From: Trogon surrucura
Taxonomy: Eukaryota; Chordata; Aves; Trogoniformes; Trogonidae
Direction: 5' to 3'
Length of the DNA stretch: 64,000 nt
Assembly (NCBI GenBank): GCA_020746105.1
Contig: CM036622.1
Location: 37,983,477-38,047,476, forward strand
Shown: positions 37,401-52,800 of the stretch, in pieces
How the letters are laid out: each line of letters starts with the position of its first letter
Position numbering within the stretch: the first letter of the stretch is position 1
Made by a program: the position numbers and the translations under genes
The notes under the pieces: generated by a model
The model's input: the letters and a program-made list of their open reading frames with translations, nothing else
Told to the model about the DNA's origin: nothing
Database searches by the model: none

Positions 37401-38890
37401 GCTATGATGTTGTCATACTACAGTATATGTAGTGGTGTGCACTGTGGGGCACTATTTATGGTGGGTTTTTTGAAATATGCTAATCTTTTACCAAGTTATA
37501 TCTTACTTCTCTTCTTCCTGCTGCCCATATTGATTTGAACCTGCTACATGTATCTCCTCGTAACTAATCATAATAAAAACTGACAGTAAAGGCTTTCAGA
37601 TATACTGTGGGCACTTATAAAAACAAGCATTTGCTTTCTTCCTGATAAAAGCACAGTCAGGAAGACAAGACTTAGAACTTCACAGCGCTGGCAACTGGGG
37701 GAATTGAGTGCCTTCCTGAGGAACAAGCACTTACTAGGTCTGGTCGACCCATCTCTGCACTTCAGTGCTGCAATCTACTGCCAAACTGAACCGAAGCTTA
37801 GCGGGGAACTTAACAGTCATGCAGGAGTTTAGACAGCCACCAAATAAATTCTGAAAAAAAAAAATAAAAATGAGCCGAGCAAGGGATTAAGGTTCTCAGA
37901 GTGAAATGTGGAACAGAACTGGACTTGTAGCAGACTTGCTACAAGAGGGTGACCAGAAGGATTCCTTACTTCGAAGCTGACTTGTATTTTGCCAAGTCTG
38001 TTTAGCTGAGCTGCCCTATTAACTCCTCTTACTTCCTGGCATACGCGAGCGCTGTGCAGTGCCTGTCTGATGTACCTTCTTTTATAACGAACATCTCTGA
38101 AATGTGTTTGGATGATAACTGTCTATACGGAATACGATGCTGGCAACTTGGTTTGCTAAGTGGGAGTTAATTAAAGGTGTGGAAGTGTTTGTGCAGTTGG
38201 ATTCTTAAAGGATCTGTCACACACACAGTCCGGTCCTTCACAAATGGAATGGGACTAGCTTAGTGACAGCAGCAAGAGCTAACCTGCTGAGGAGGAGTTT
38301 ATGTAGGCAATTTATTACTTACTCATGTATACAAAACCCGTGTCCCGTGTTTGGTGATGTTGAAGCTCTTAAATCCCTCTGCAGGCTTAATGGGACTGGG
38401 AATGCCAAGTCATATGCCAACTGGAGAAAGTTTTCCTTCTCTGCTTTGAGATGTGTGGTGGTATGTTTTCAGAGGTGGTTTTTTTTCATTCAATAAAATT
38501 TGTGGTTTAATTTCAATTAAATATAAGGAATATGCCTTCTGAGTAGCTAAAAATAAGTATTTTCAGTTATAATATGGTCCAGCAGTACAGTAATGTAAAA
38601 AAAATGAAAATCCTGCTCAGGTCTGTGCTGTTGCGGAATGACAACCTTTCACTGACGGGTCTGCTTTTTGCATTCGCAGGATTCGGATGCTGATCGATGA
38701 AGGCTATGAAGACAGAATTCTCATTGCTCATGATGTGCACACTAAGAATAGGTTGATGAAATATGGAGGTCATGGATATTCACATATCCTTAAAAATATA
38801 GTTCCTAAAATGCTAATTAGAGGCATATCTCAAGATAAAATTGATAAAATACTCCTAGCAAATCCAAAGCGGTGGTTGACTTTTAAATAG
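27987..38890 (+). CDS. PTER: PTER, phosphotriesterase-related protein (complete, four coding exons)
   Basis: Seen: joining 27987-28418, 30574-30839, 35124-35264 and 38680-38890 gives an uninterrupted 349-residue frame (1050 nt with stop), the length I know for mammalian PTER. All introns are GT-AG and phases match: 0 after exon 1, then a split AG|G arginine codon at the next two junctions. Metal ligands of the amidohydrolase superfamily are in place: H26 and H28 (THEH), bridging E169 (GEIG), H201 (IIHPGR), H230 (SHLD) and D298 (AHD). As in animal PTER, a glutamate occupies the position of the carbamylated lysine of bacterial phosphotriesterases. There is no signal peptide, so a cytosolic enzyme is expected. 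Known: mammalian PTER has been reported to hydrolyse N-acetyltaurine to taurine and acetate; activity of this copy is inferred. The start ATG has A at -3 and an in-frame HEH motif 26 codons on. The promoter is probably the CpG island near 15.5-16.35 kb; 5' UTR exons were not resolved. Convergent with C1QL3. Confidence 0.96.
28419..30573 (+). other. PTER intron between coding exons 1 and 2
   Basis: 2155 bp, GT-AG. AT-rich, with no recognised repeat family or coding sequence beyond a few short simple repeats. Confidence 0.85.
30574..30839 (+). CDS. PTER: PTER coding exon 2 (residues 145-232 plus two bases of codon 233)
   Basis: Acceptor TTCTCTAG precedes 30574 and donor GACAG|GTAAGC follows 30839. 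The 266 nt encode the bridging glutamate E169 (VVGEIGCS), H201 (VIIHPGR) and H230/D232 (MSHLD). Four active-site residues in this one exon make its identity firm. The last two bases (AG) join G at 35124 to make arginine 233. Confidence 0.95.
30840..35123 (+). other. PTER intron between coding exons 2 and 3
   Basis: 4284 bp, GT-AG. It holds the longest CR1 copy in the window (about 32622-33540, antisense to PTER) and a 138-codon ATG-initiated open frame at 34243-34659 of unknown meaning. The rest is AT-rich with no recognised feature. Confidence 0.85.
32622..33540 (-). mobile_element. Long CR1 fragment, antisense in a PTER intron
   Basis: About 920 bp of CR1 3' region in reverse orientation. 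On the - strand it encodes ORF2 C-terminal blocks: [31 protein letters not shown]-like sequence (here [19 protein letters not shown]), [16 protein letters not shown], then after a frame change [17 protein letters not shown]. The normal block between the two parts (about LRGDLI to YKYLKG) is missing near 32929, indicating an internal deletion that shifts the frame. The element loses similarity to CR1 at about 33540. It has a single degenerate tail octamer and is more diverged than the other copies, so it is probably older and of another subfamily. Confidence 0.93.
35124..35264 (+). CDS. PTER: PTER coding exon 3 (codon 233 to first two bases of codon 280)
   Basis: The 141 nt sit between acceptor ATATGTTCTGCAG and donor CAAG|GTAGCT, a weaker donor than the other two. 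The peptide contains [16 protein letters not shown], matching the conserved YLEYDLFG segment of PTER. Length is a multiple of three, so skipping it would keep the frame but remove part of the barrel before the final metal ligand. Confidence 0.94.
35265..38679 (+). other. PTER intron between coding exons 3 and 4
   Basis: 3415 bp, GT-AG. Contains a short sense-oriented CR1-like tail (about 35934-35997). Nothing else was recognised. Confidence 0.85.
35934..35997 (+). mobile_element. CR1-type 3' tail, + orientation
   Basis: The segment GGTGATCTTAAAGGTCTTTT then CCAATCTAGACGATTCTGTG resembles the common avian CR1 3' end (TTGATGATCTTAAAGGTC...CCAACC...ATTCTATG). Short and diverged. The start is uncertain. 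Confidence 0.65.
38680..38890 (+). CDS. PTER: PTER coding exon 4 (residues 280-349 and stop)
   Basis: Acceptor TTTTTGCATTCGCAG ends at 38679. The first base completes arginine 280, and the frame reads [21 protein letters not shown] and then the conserved [11 protein letters not shown] segment, ending WLTFK at TAG (38888-38890). D298 in AHD is the last metal ligand of the barrel. The terminal NPKRWLTFK matches the C-terminus of vertebrate PTER. Confidence 0.96.
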
Positions 38891-39260
38891 GAGTAATGCA
38901 TAAATATTCCTATTCTATAAGGAAGCTTGACAAAATTCAAATTTGTTTCAGGAAAACAATCATTTTAAAGCTTGGCTCTTTTCAAAGAAGCAGAAAGTTA
39001 TTAATTAGATGTGAACAAACTAATGATGGTTTTCTTAATTAGAATAACAGAATTATGTATACTCCCTGCATTCTCTCCCTTCTAAAAGCCTGATAATGAA
39101 TTACTGGATATGAGCCTACCTGCAAAATGTTTTCGATGGAAACTTTCAAATAATTGTTTCTAGAGAGTAGTGAATACTGTTATTAAATGTTGCCCAAAAA
39201 TATTTTTGAAGATGCGTCATTTGCATCATTTGCATTTGAAGGAAATTACAGTGTTCAAAT

Positions 39261-39287
39261 AAATCCCCCTTCTTCAGGGGGTGATTT
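39261..39287 (+). other. Hairpin in PTER 3' UTR next to AATAAA
   Basis: AAATCCCC pairs with GGGGTGATTT-type sequence: nine base pairs with one bulged T (39282) and an 8-nt loop. The stem's first three bases are the last three of the AATAAA at 39258-39263. Confidence 0.6.
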
Positions 39288-39472
39288 TAATCCTTGTGTA
39301 ATCAACAATCTTCTAATTATCCTTATATTTTTTAAATAATGCTTGATAAAAGGTCTGGGACTTTTAAGCAGCTTCCACTGACGCACAAGGCAAAAGGAAT
39401 CTCAAATAATTGTAAAAAGATATTGTTTCTTTCTGGTTATCAGTTTACTTATTTTTAGCTGAAAGTGTAAAA

Positions 39473-39502
39473 AATAAATGGAAAAATACACTTTTGAATA
39501 AA
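39473..39502 (+). terminator. Poly(A) signals of PTER (distal pair)
   Basis: Two canonical AATAAA hexamers on the + strand (39473-39478 and 39497-39502), about 600 nt downstream of the PTER stop. An earlier single AATAAA lies at 39258-39263. Use of each is inferred. Confidence 0.55.
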
Positions 39503-39520
39503 ACAATTTTACAACCTCTT

Positions 39521-41279
39521 AAACTATGTGCAGCGTTATTACGGGTATCTGTTTTTAACTGAAAAATTGTTTGTCCTGAATTTTTGGAATGTCACAGTGA
39601 TCATGTGAAACTGCATGCAAACCAGCTTCTTTTAGTAAGGATGCAACACCAAAAGTCAAAATATATTACATAATACGGTTTTAATGAGTTGTAATAGTTA
39701 TAACAAAGGTTGTGATATAAGTCTTTACAAATCAGTATATCAAGATATGATGAAAAAGGAAGAAATGTTTGCCTCATATGTGTTTTTCACATAAAGTGTG
39801 TTCTTTGCTCTTGTCTAACTTTAACCAGGGCAGGTGATTTATCCAAAAAATGGTGTTATCCAGTAGCAGCGATACCCTGATTTCAAAAGCCTCTTCAAAA
39901 TGACCATATACATCTTATAGTATTGAGCTTTTCCAACAAATACCTTAGTAAATACACATTGCTAGTTGTAAATGATCCCTAGGTTGGTATGTATTACTGT
40001 TGGACCACGTAAAAAAAATCTCTGGCTACGCTGCTGTTGTGAGTGCGCTAACCAAGAGAAGCAACAGGGGAACAAACAGACATGAAGTCAGTTACACATC
40101 TGTCATTAAAATACATTGCCTTGTAGGAAAAAAAAACCAACAAAACCAAACCAAGAGTACTCACTACAATGTACGGATATAGGTTGGCACTTTGTCCTGA
40201 AGTACAATTGTTAACCGTTCGGGTGAGATAATACCCAAGCAACTGGCAGCACAACATCCCTTTATAAATCCTAGCTGGGTTAGACTGGCGATCCTCCCAG
40301 TCAGCCCAGACTAACTCGGCATTAATTTTGAATTGGATGACTCGGAACAGAAAGAGAAAGGATAACATGTTCTGTTTAAGAAAAGCTTTGCTCATTCAAA
40401 CAAGAGATTGTTGAGAGATTCGTAAAATCTTCATCAGACTTTTACTGAGCAGCCAGCACTGAAGAGCTTTTTTGTCCCAGTGGCAGACACTTTTGACAGT
40501 TTAGTGCAGATAAATCTGAATTTGCACCCTTAGTACATTAGACAAGGTTGCCTGTGGCAATGTACGTGAAATAGAAGTGCTAGGGGTAGCCTCTATTACT
40601 CCTTAATTTATAAATTGTCACCTTGATTTTGCCAAAATCTCAGAAATAAATAACCAGCTGTGCTATGGAACTGGTCAATTATCTTGCTAAAATTTAGGTT
40701 TAGAATGAAATCTGCAGGTTTTAACCTGAGAGAAATAGACAGCCTCCCTTCCCAAAAGCAAAACAAATAATAAACCCATTTTCTGAACAAAAATATCCTG
40801 TGGACATTACTGGTATGACTGATTATAAAGCATTTTTATAACTATGTAACTCATAGTACCTGTGTTTAGTTTAATTCTCCAAGCCATTAATCCTTTATAG
40901 GGATTAAATTTCCTTGAGATTTTATGTATATATATATGTATATCTGTATCTATATATATATGAATGAAAAAAATAGGTTTTAATACACACTTTTTTTTTT
41001 CTTTCATGTAAATATCTGCTTTCTTTGCATATGTTTATCATTTTTGGTAATCTGCTTATCTGTGTCCGTTTAGTAGGCACGCCTTACTACAAACTTGCAA
41101 CTAGCTACCATGGAAAAGGTCTATGTGACAACATTTTTCTCACGTGTCAGATCTCCCAGCTCTTCCTTTGTGGGAATAATCCCACTAACGTCAGTGAGAC
41201 AAGACACCTAAGACAAGTAAGGTTTTGACCCATTATATTCATATGAAATTCTAGTTGAACATCTGCAGTATGTTAAGTC
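39521..41279. other. Interval between convergent PTER and C1QL3 3' ends
   Basis: The two stop codons are only 3.4 kb apart. This middle part is AT-rich, with a TA microsatellite and no recognised gene. Part of it may be 3' UTR of either gene. Confidence 0.6.
40923..40962. repeat. TA-rich microsatellite
   Basis: Interrupted TATATA/TGTATA tract in the interval between the 3' ends of PTER and C1QL3. Confidence 0.9.
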
Positions 41280-42293
41280 ATAACTATTTTATTAAAAATA
41301 GTACCCAAGTACAGACTAAGTGCTAAAAGACTAATGAAGACTAACTGCTGCAAAGAAAACACCACTCTACCTCAGTCTGAGGAAGTCTGAGGATATGGAT
41401 GCCAGGCTTGCTAAATATTTACACAGCTAACCATCAAGAATGGGCCTGCAGTAATTGTCTAAATATATATTTACAAGTTTACAAATGAAAAGCCAAATCC
41501 TTTTTCCACTAACATCCAGGAGACGTTTGCCCTTGGTTTTAGTGGAATCAGGCATTTGGTCCAGTAGAATAGTTTGTCATATTTTTCAGGGGGAAAAAAA
41601 CTTTCTTCTATCCTTTTCCTTTTAGAACACAGCTAAGGGGAAGACAAAATTTAAACAACTCCACTGGACAGATTTTATGTTGAAAATCTAATGTAAACCT
41701 ACAAAGCAGGAACATTGAGTTAAGGCTTGAAGCTGATTAGTTTCTAGAGTTAAGCAGAAGGATAAGAAAAGTACAAGGCAAACAATTCCTTTGGAGAGAG
41801 AAAGTATATTTTGATTACCTCTTCCTTTTATTGTAAAATCATTCCTCACCACACTATGAGTGGACTCCAAGCATCGTTAGCAAGTAAGTCACAAGAACCA
41901 AAGCCGAAGTATGGATAAAGCAGCAAGATCATAACACATTAAAGTATCATATACACTGAAGAAATAGCTCAGCGTCTTAGGTGTTTGTTATTTTTTTTTC
42001 TATAAAAATTTGATCTATGTAGGACTTCATTCACAAGGACACTAACAATGAGGAAGTATTTGCTTTGGCGGTAGTGTATCGGACATCTGTGTAACTTGTT
42101 TTGTAATTCTTTAACATAAGGTTTCTCAGTGTCGCTCAGATGTGAATCAGGTAGCATTCGAATTTTTTTCCCATTATTGAGGTGGTCACTCTCTGCTGGG
42201 GTGCCTGTTTCATTGACTTTTGCCACACAAATCCATTGCTTAGAAGAGCAAGCTTCATTTTTGGACTGGTTTGGCGGGTCTTTCTACTCGTTA
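41280..42293 (-). other. C1QL3: C1QL3 3' UTR (approximate, inferred)
   Basis: AT-rich sequence downstream of the C1QL3 stop on the - strand. AATAAA hexamers on that strand (TTTATT on +) occur at 41827-41832 and 41288-41293, giving possible ends about 460 or 1000 nt after the stop. I cannot tell which is used, and the transcript could be longer. Confidence 0.35.
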
Positions 42294-48235
<5,942 letters not shown>

Positions 48236-48263
48236 GGAGGAGGCTGACGAGCGCGCTGGAGCA

Positions 48264-48270
48264 ATTTATA
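48264..48270 (-). promoter_or_regulatory. TATA-like box upstream of C1QL3
   Basis: TATAAAT on the - strand, at the upstream edge of the CpG island and about 700 bp above the start codon. Expected TSS is near 48235. It is the only TATA match I noticed in this GC-rich region; function is inferred. Confidence 0.4.
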
Positions 48271-48380
48271 GGCACCCAAAAGCGCAGGGGAAAGGGGAGA
48301 TGCTTTGGCATCTCATTCCAGCATCTGCTCTGCTCTTCCCACTCACAGAGAGTTTGGCATTACTCTGGCAGTGTGGGAAA

Positions 48381-48403
48381 TATATATATATATTTTTTTT
48401 TTT
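48381..48403. repeat. TA microsatellite followed by T run
   Basis: TATATATATATAT followed directly by an 11-T run, just upstream of the C1QL3 island. Confidence 0.95.
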
Positions 48404-49066
48404 CCCCTCTCTCCCTCCCCCACCCCTCCCGCAAACGGATGAACACCGAAATCGTGAGTCTCACTCACTAGCTGCATCTTGCGATGACAGCTCTTTCTGG
48501 AGCAGACCAAAAGGAAGAGATGTGCTTAGCAGCCTCTGGGTACCCTTCAGGTCACCGATCGAGAATTAAAAGGTCAATCCACCTCCTGCTTAATGCTTCC
48601 CTGAGGCCACGCTGCCATATTCGTGTTGTCTGGGAAATACCGCTTTAAATGTAGGGATGCTTTACAGTTGTCCAAGTGAAAGTTATTTGAAAATGTGCCT
48701 CCCACCTCGCACAGTAATACAGATTAGCATCTCTCACGATTTCGGATCTCCCCCTTCCCCGCTCCTCGATTACAACCATAAAGGCAGAGAAGTAAACAGT
48801 TCTTTCTGTGAATTAAAATTGACAAACTCATCCCTGACTGCAGCGTTTCCCGATGTTAAAGCCAGCCACCGCTTTGCTAGGAAACTAACACCCAGGGAAA
48901 GAGTTCCCTTTTGTTTAGAAGCCAAAGGAAAGTGCGGGGCATATGCAGATCAACAGATACCCAGACCTAAGCAAAAGGTCTCTCTTGCTTAACCCGGAAG
49001 CAGCAAAGCATTTTGTTTCTGTGGGGTGGTGAGGTTTGGTTTTATTTTTCTTTGTTTTTTTTCTTT

Positions 49067-49136
49067 GGGGGGGGGGGGGGGGGGGGGGCAGTGGGAGTGG
49101 GTTGGGGCTTTTTTTGTGTGTGTCTATGTGTGTGTG
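49067..49136. repeat. G22 homopolymer and TG repeat
   Basis: Twenty-two consecutive G (49067-49088), followed by G-rich sequence and a short TG repeat (about 49114-49136). The stretch is a strong candidate for quadruplex formation and for assembly error. Confidence 0.95.
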
Positions 49137-49783
49137 AAAGGTTTTTCCTCCCCCAAGGACTGGTGGGCACCTCTGTGACTGAGTGGGAAGGTGAATGTGC
49201 AATACTAGTGGCATTTTTGCTGAGAAAATATAAAGAATTTGTCCTGCTTACAGATATACAAGGTACACAAAGAGCTGTTTAAATAAACAAACAGAATTGA
49301 TTCCTAAATCATACTTCTGTATTCAGGAGCAATGGATGTCAATCAAACGTGGGTGACATTTGCCTGTCAATACAGGGATGATGGGTGGAAAGAGTGTGAC
49401 TTATTACAGCAAGGCAAGAATCAGAAATGAGCTGCGGCGGCGAATAGGACAACAACCAAATAATAGCGTCTCCAGTGATGATCAGAGGGCTGTGATCTTG
49501 TCTTGGATTTTATTAGCACGAATCCTCTCTCCCCTCACCCGTTCTCTTTTCTTTTCTGTTCCGCAACACAATAAGGTCAAACGAGCAGGCAGGGGGAAAC
49601 AAAGATTCATTGATTCTTTCTTTTAAGCAGAAATGTCAGCAGCTCCTTTTGCTCTTTCCTGAGAGACTCAGAGGCAGCGAGTGTGTCCATGCCGTGTAGA
49701 GATGGGCCTGCCCAGCTCCTTATCTCCCCAGAAAACTCCCGATAAAGCTTCCATTTCTCACACTTGTAAATATCGCTCCCACA

Positions 49784-49822
49784 CCTTTTCTTTTTTCTCT
49801 TTCTTTCTTTTTTCTTTCCTCT
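49784..49822. repeat. Polypyrimidine tract
   Basis: Almost pure C/T run (CCTTTTCTTTTTTCTCTTTC and onward) without a linked acceptor I could support. Confidence 0.85.
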
Positions 49823-52800
49823 AATGCTCTGTCTTAAAAAATAAAAATTCTTTATCTGGCACTGACACAACCTAGCCAGTTCCCTCAGCTCAGGGCTTCC
49901 CAGGGAGGCAGCTGAACACACCTGGAGGATTATGTTTGCATCTCATCACTCTCCTCACCCCATAGGAAAGGGCTTTCAGCACCACTCTTTCCTGTGGGCA
50001 GGAAAAAAAAAAAAATTGTGCCCCGAGTGATGCGTCTGGCTCAGCCTGTAGCTGGGCCCTTGAGACACGTTGTATTTAGTCATCCCTAAGCCAGGTGGTT
50101 TTTGTGACATTGGGATATGCATAAACCCACGTTGCAAAAGCCCTGTTACACATTGGGAAAATAGTGGATCTCTTACCTTCAAATGGGCACAAAGTGATCA
50201 TAGTCTATCAAGCCATAGTGATGCTGGGTCACTTATTGGTGTCGAGCACACTCTCAGTTCTTCATTCCAGCCTGATTTTTGCAGTGACACCTTGCCATAC
50301 CAATCACGTTTACCTTCTTAATGGACAGTTTCAATCTCAGGTATATTGCCAAGAATGCTCATTCACTCTAAACTCTTGCAGACTTCCCAAAGATGGCCAC
50401 AAAAATCACAGCCTGAGTAAGCAGAATAGGGACATCTGAGCAAGTACTAGTGACTGGGTTATCAGTGCAGCTTGTATGTTAGCTGGGAGCACGACCTGAG
50501 ACCTTGAATGCCAGTGCGGTGTTTTAATTACTAGGTTATCCTTAGTTCCCAAGGAAGAAATATATTTTCCAAGGAAACTAAGAACGAAAAGCTGAAGGTG
50601 TCAGAAGTTACACACTGCAGGTCTCAATAATCTGAAGCAAAGTTAAAGCAAATGTAGAAACCTGTTTTTACCACTGGACCTTTACCTTTGTTTTACTGGA
50701 GCGGTATGTCAAAACACTGATTCACTGTAATTAAGCTTGGGCAGCATTTATGTTATAATCTCCTCTCCATGCTAAAGGCTAATGGTTGAGATTGACAGTC
50801 CCTTCTTAATATAACCATTGTACCTGCATGACCTCCTGCCAGTAAATTTCTTTGTATTTTTGAAGCCCTCTTGAAGGCTCTCTCTAGCCTTTCAGCCTGT
50901 TTGCTTCCCTCCCTGTTCATTTTGGACCTTTACACATTCAGACCCACAGCTGTATCCCCTGCAGCTTCTACCATTTGAAACAGCCTGCCCACAGCTCTTT
51001 TCCTTACTGGCTAATTAGTTAATGTTCATACAGAGCCTTAAAGATGTACAGCATGACATGCATGCCCATTTGGCATGTGTGCTGCTGCCTCAGCGCTAAG
51101 ACATAGGAAAACTGGAGAAAACCAAAGAAGGACGTATCCGCTGGCACACAGGGGACCGTGTTTTGCAGTCACCAAACACAAAATGGCTCCTCACACCTGC
51201 AGTGCTAAATTCAAAGGGTTAGCCCAGGAAAAAATCCCCTCTGAGAAAGGGCAACCCAACAGCGAGCAGGAGTAACGGTGGAAAAAGGCATATGCTGAAC
51301 ACAGGAGTGTTCTAACACTGTGCCAAGTTCCATACTGCTTCTGCTCATTCCTATCTGCATCTGTTTTGCTTTTGCTTATATTTTAACTCTTCAATTTTTA
51401 TTTTAGAGAGGCATTTTGAATTCAGTCAACTCGAAAAGGAAAGCTTTGCTACATTGTACCTTTATAAACAGTGATTTAACTATGTATGTCAAAGTCAGTA
51501 TTTTAACCTGGATACCAGCAGAATGGTTGAGGAACAACACACACTCACTGTAACAAGTAAGTGGGTTCAATGCTGCAAAATAAAATACATTATAGAAGGA
51601 GGGAAAAAATATTCACATCAGTGTAGATGGCTCAAAGGTGCCATGGTGACATGGTGGTGACACCTTTGCTACTATCCAAAACCCTTGCTGGTATCCTCTT
51701 TCAGTTCTGTTAACTCAGTTTTCTAAAGTCTCAGGTCTGACAGGTGAGTCGTGTAGAAGGTCCTGGAAAAGGACCACATCCTGCACCAGTTTTGTTCTCT
51801 ACAACACTGTCAGCCAGCAGTAACTAAGCTCTTCCAGAAACCTGTTTTGGTCAGCCAGACTGAAGTCCTGTCTATCGCGATGCAAGTTGCCCTCTGGGTT
51901 CTGTCATAAAATTAAGGCAAAAATTAAGGAAAATCAGCTTTGGTGTACCTGACAAAAAAAAAGTTTTGCTGATTTTTTTGGAAGCTTTTACCTGTTCTTT
52001 GGAATGTAGGAATTCCTTCTGTTGATATTCTTTGCTATTCATGGATTTAAGCCATCTTTGTGTGTGTGTGCAATCAGAAATATTCTAGATTAACTTTTAT
52101 CAGACTTAATAATGCCTTTTAAAGATCAGACTCTGAACAAGAAGGCAAACAGGAAAATGATCCAAAGAAAATGTGTCCAGCCTTGAAAGGGTTACAACCA
52201 CTTATCAAATCCAAATGAGGGGGGAGTTCAGGGAGGGCTGTCACTAAAGTGACAGGGCTCAACAAGGAGAATTTGCAAATAAATTCCACATATCTCTTCC
52301 TTTTTAGTTTTTAATCTGAAAAGATCAGTCAAACATGACTGGTTACTTGGGGGGGAGAAATTAAAATGGAAAGATCGGTACCCAAGTCATGTATATCATG
52401 TTTTGACTGGTGAATTACCACAGATATAAAAACATAACTGTGTATGTAAAACTAAGCCTTAAACACGCAGCAAACTAAACATTACACATTCAGCTGACCA
52501 AGTTTAGGGATGTAAAATAATCATATATGACACTTGATAATTGCCAACATAAATAGCAGTAATTAACCATAAAAGATACTAATAATTGCAATTGCACTTG
52601 TTTAGCCCAAAGATTAAATCACCAGTTGCAAGCAGAAAAGATTGTTCTTGCAGGTTTCCCTTTTCCTTCTCCATGTACTGCAAGCCTGCTTCTCTTTGTC
52701 TTCTCTCTCTTCCCATCCCTGCCAATGTTCTAAGGTGGTGAACACAAAGCTGCAGCGATGCACAGTGAGTTCTACGATCACCCTTGGAGCAGTTTTTGAT

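Larger units (their letters stand above)
38891..39520 (+). other. PTER: PTER 3' UTR (inferred)
   Basis: AT-rich sequence after the PTER stop with three AATAAA hexamers at 39258-39263, 39473-39478 and 39497-39502. The last two are close together and followed within about 30 nt by AT-rich sequence, so the main end is probably near 39.52 kb, for a 3' UTR of about 630 nt. The end point is inferred from motifs only. A hairpin (39261-39287) overlaps the first hexamer. Confidence 0.6.
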
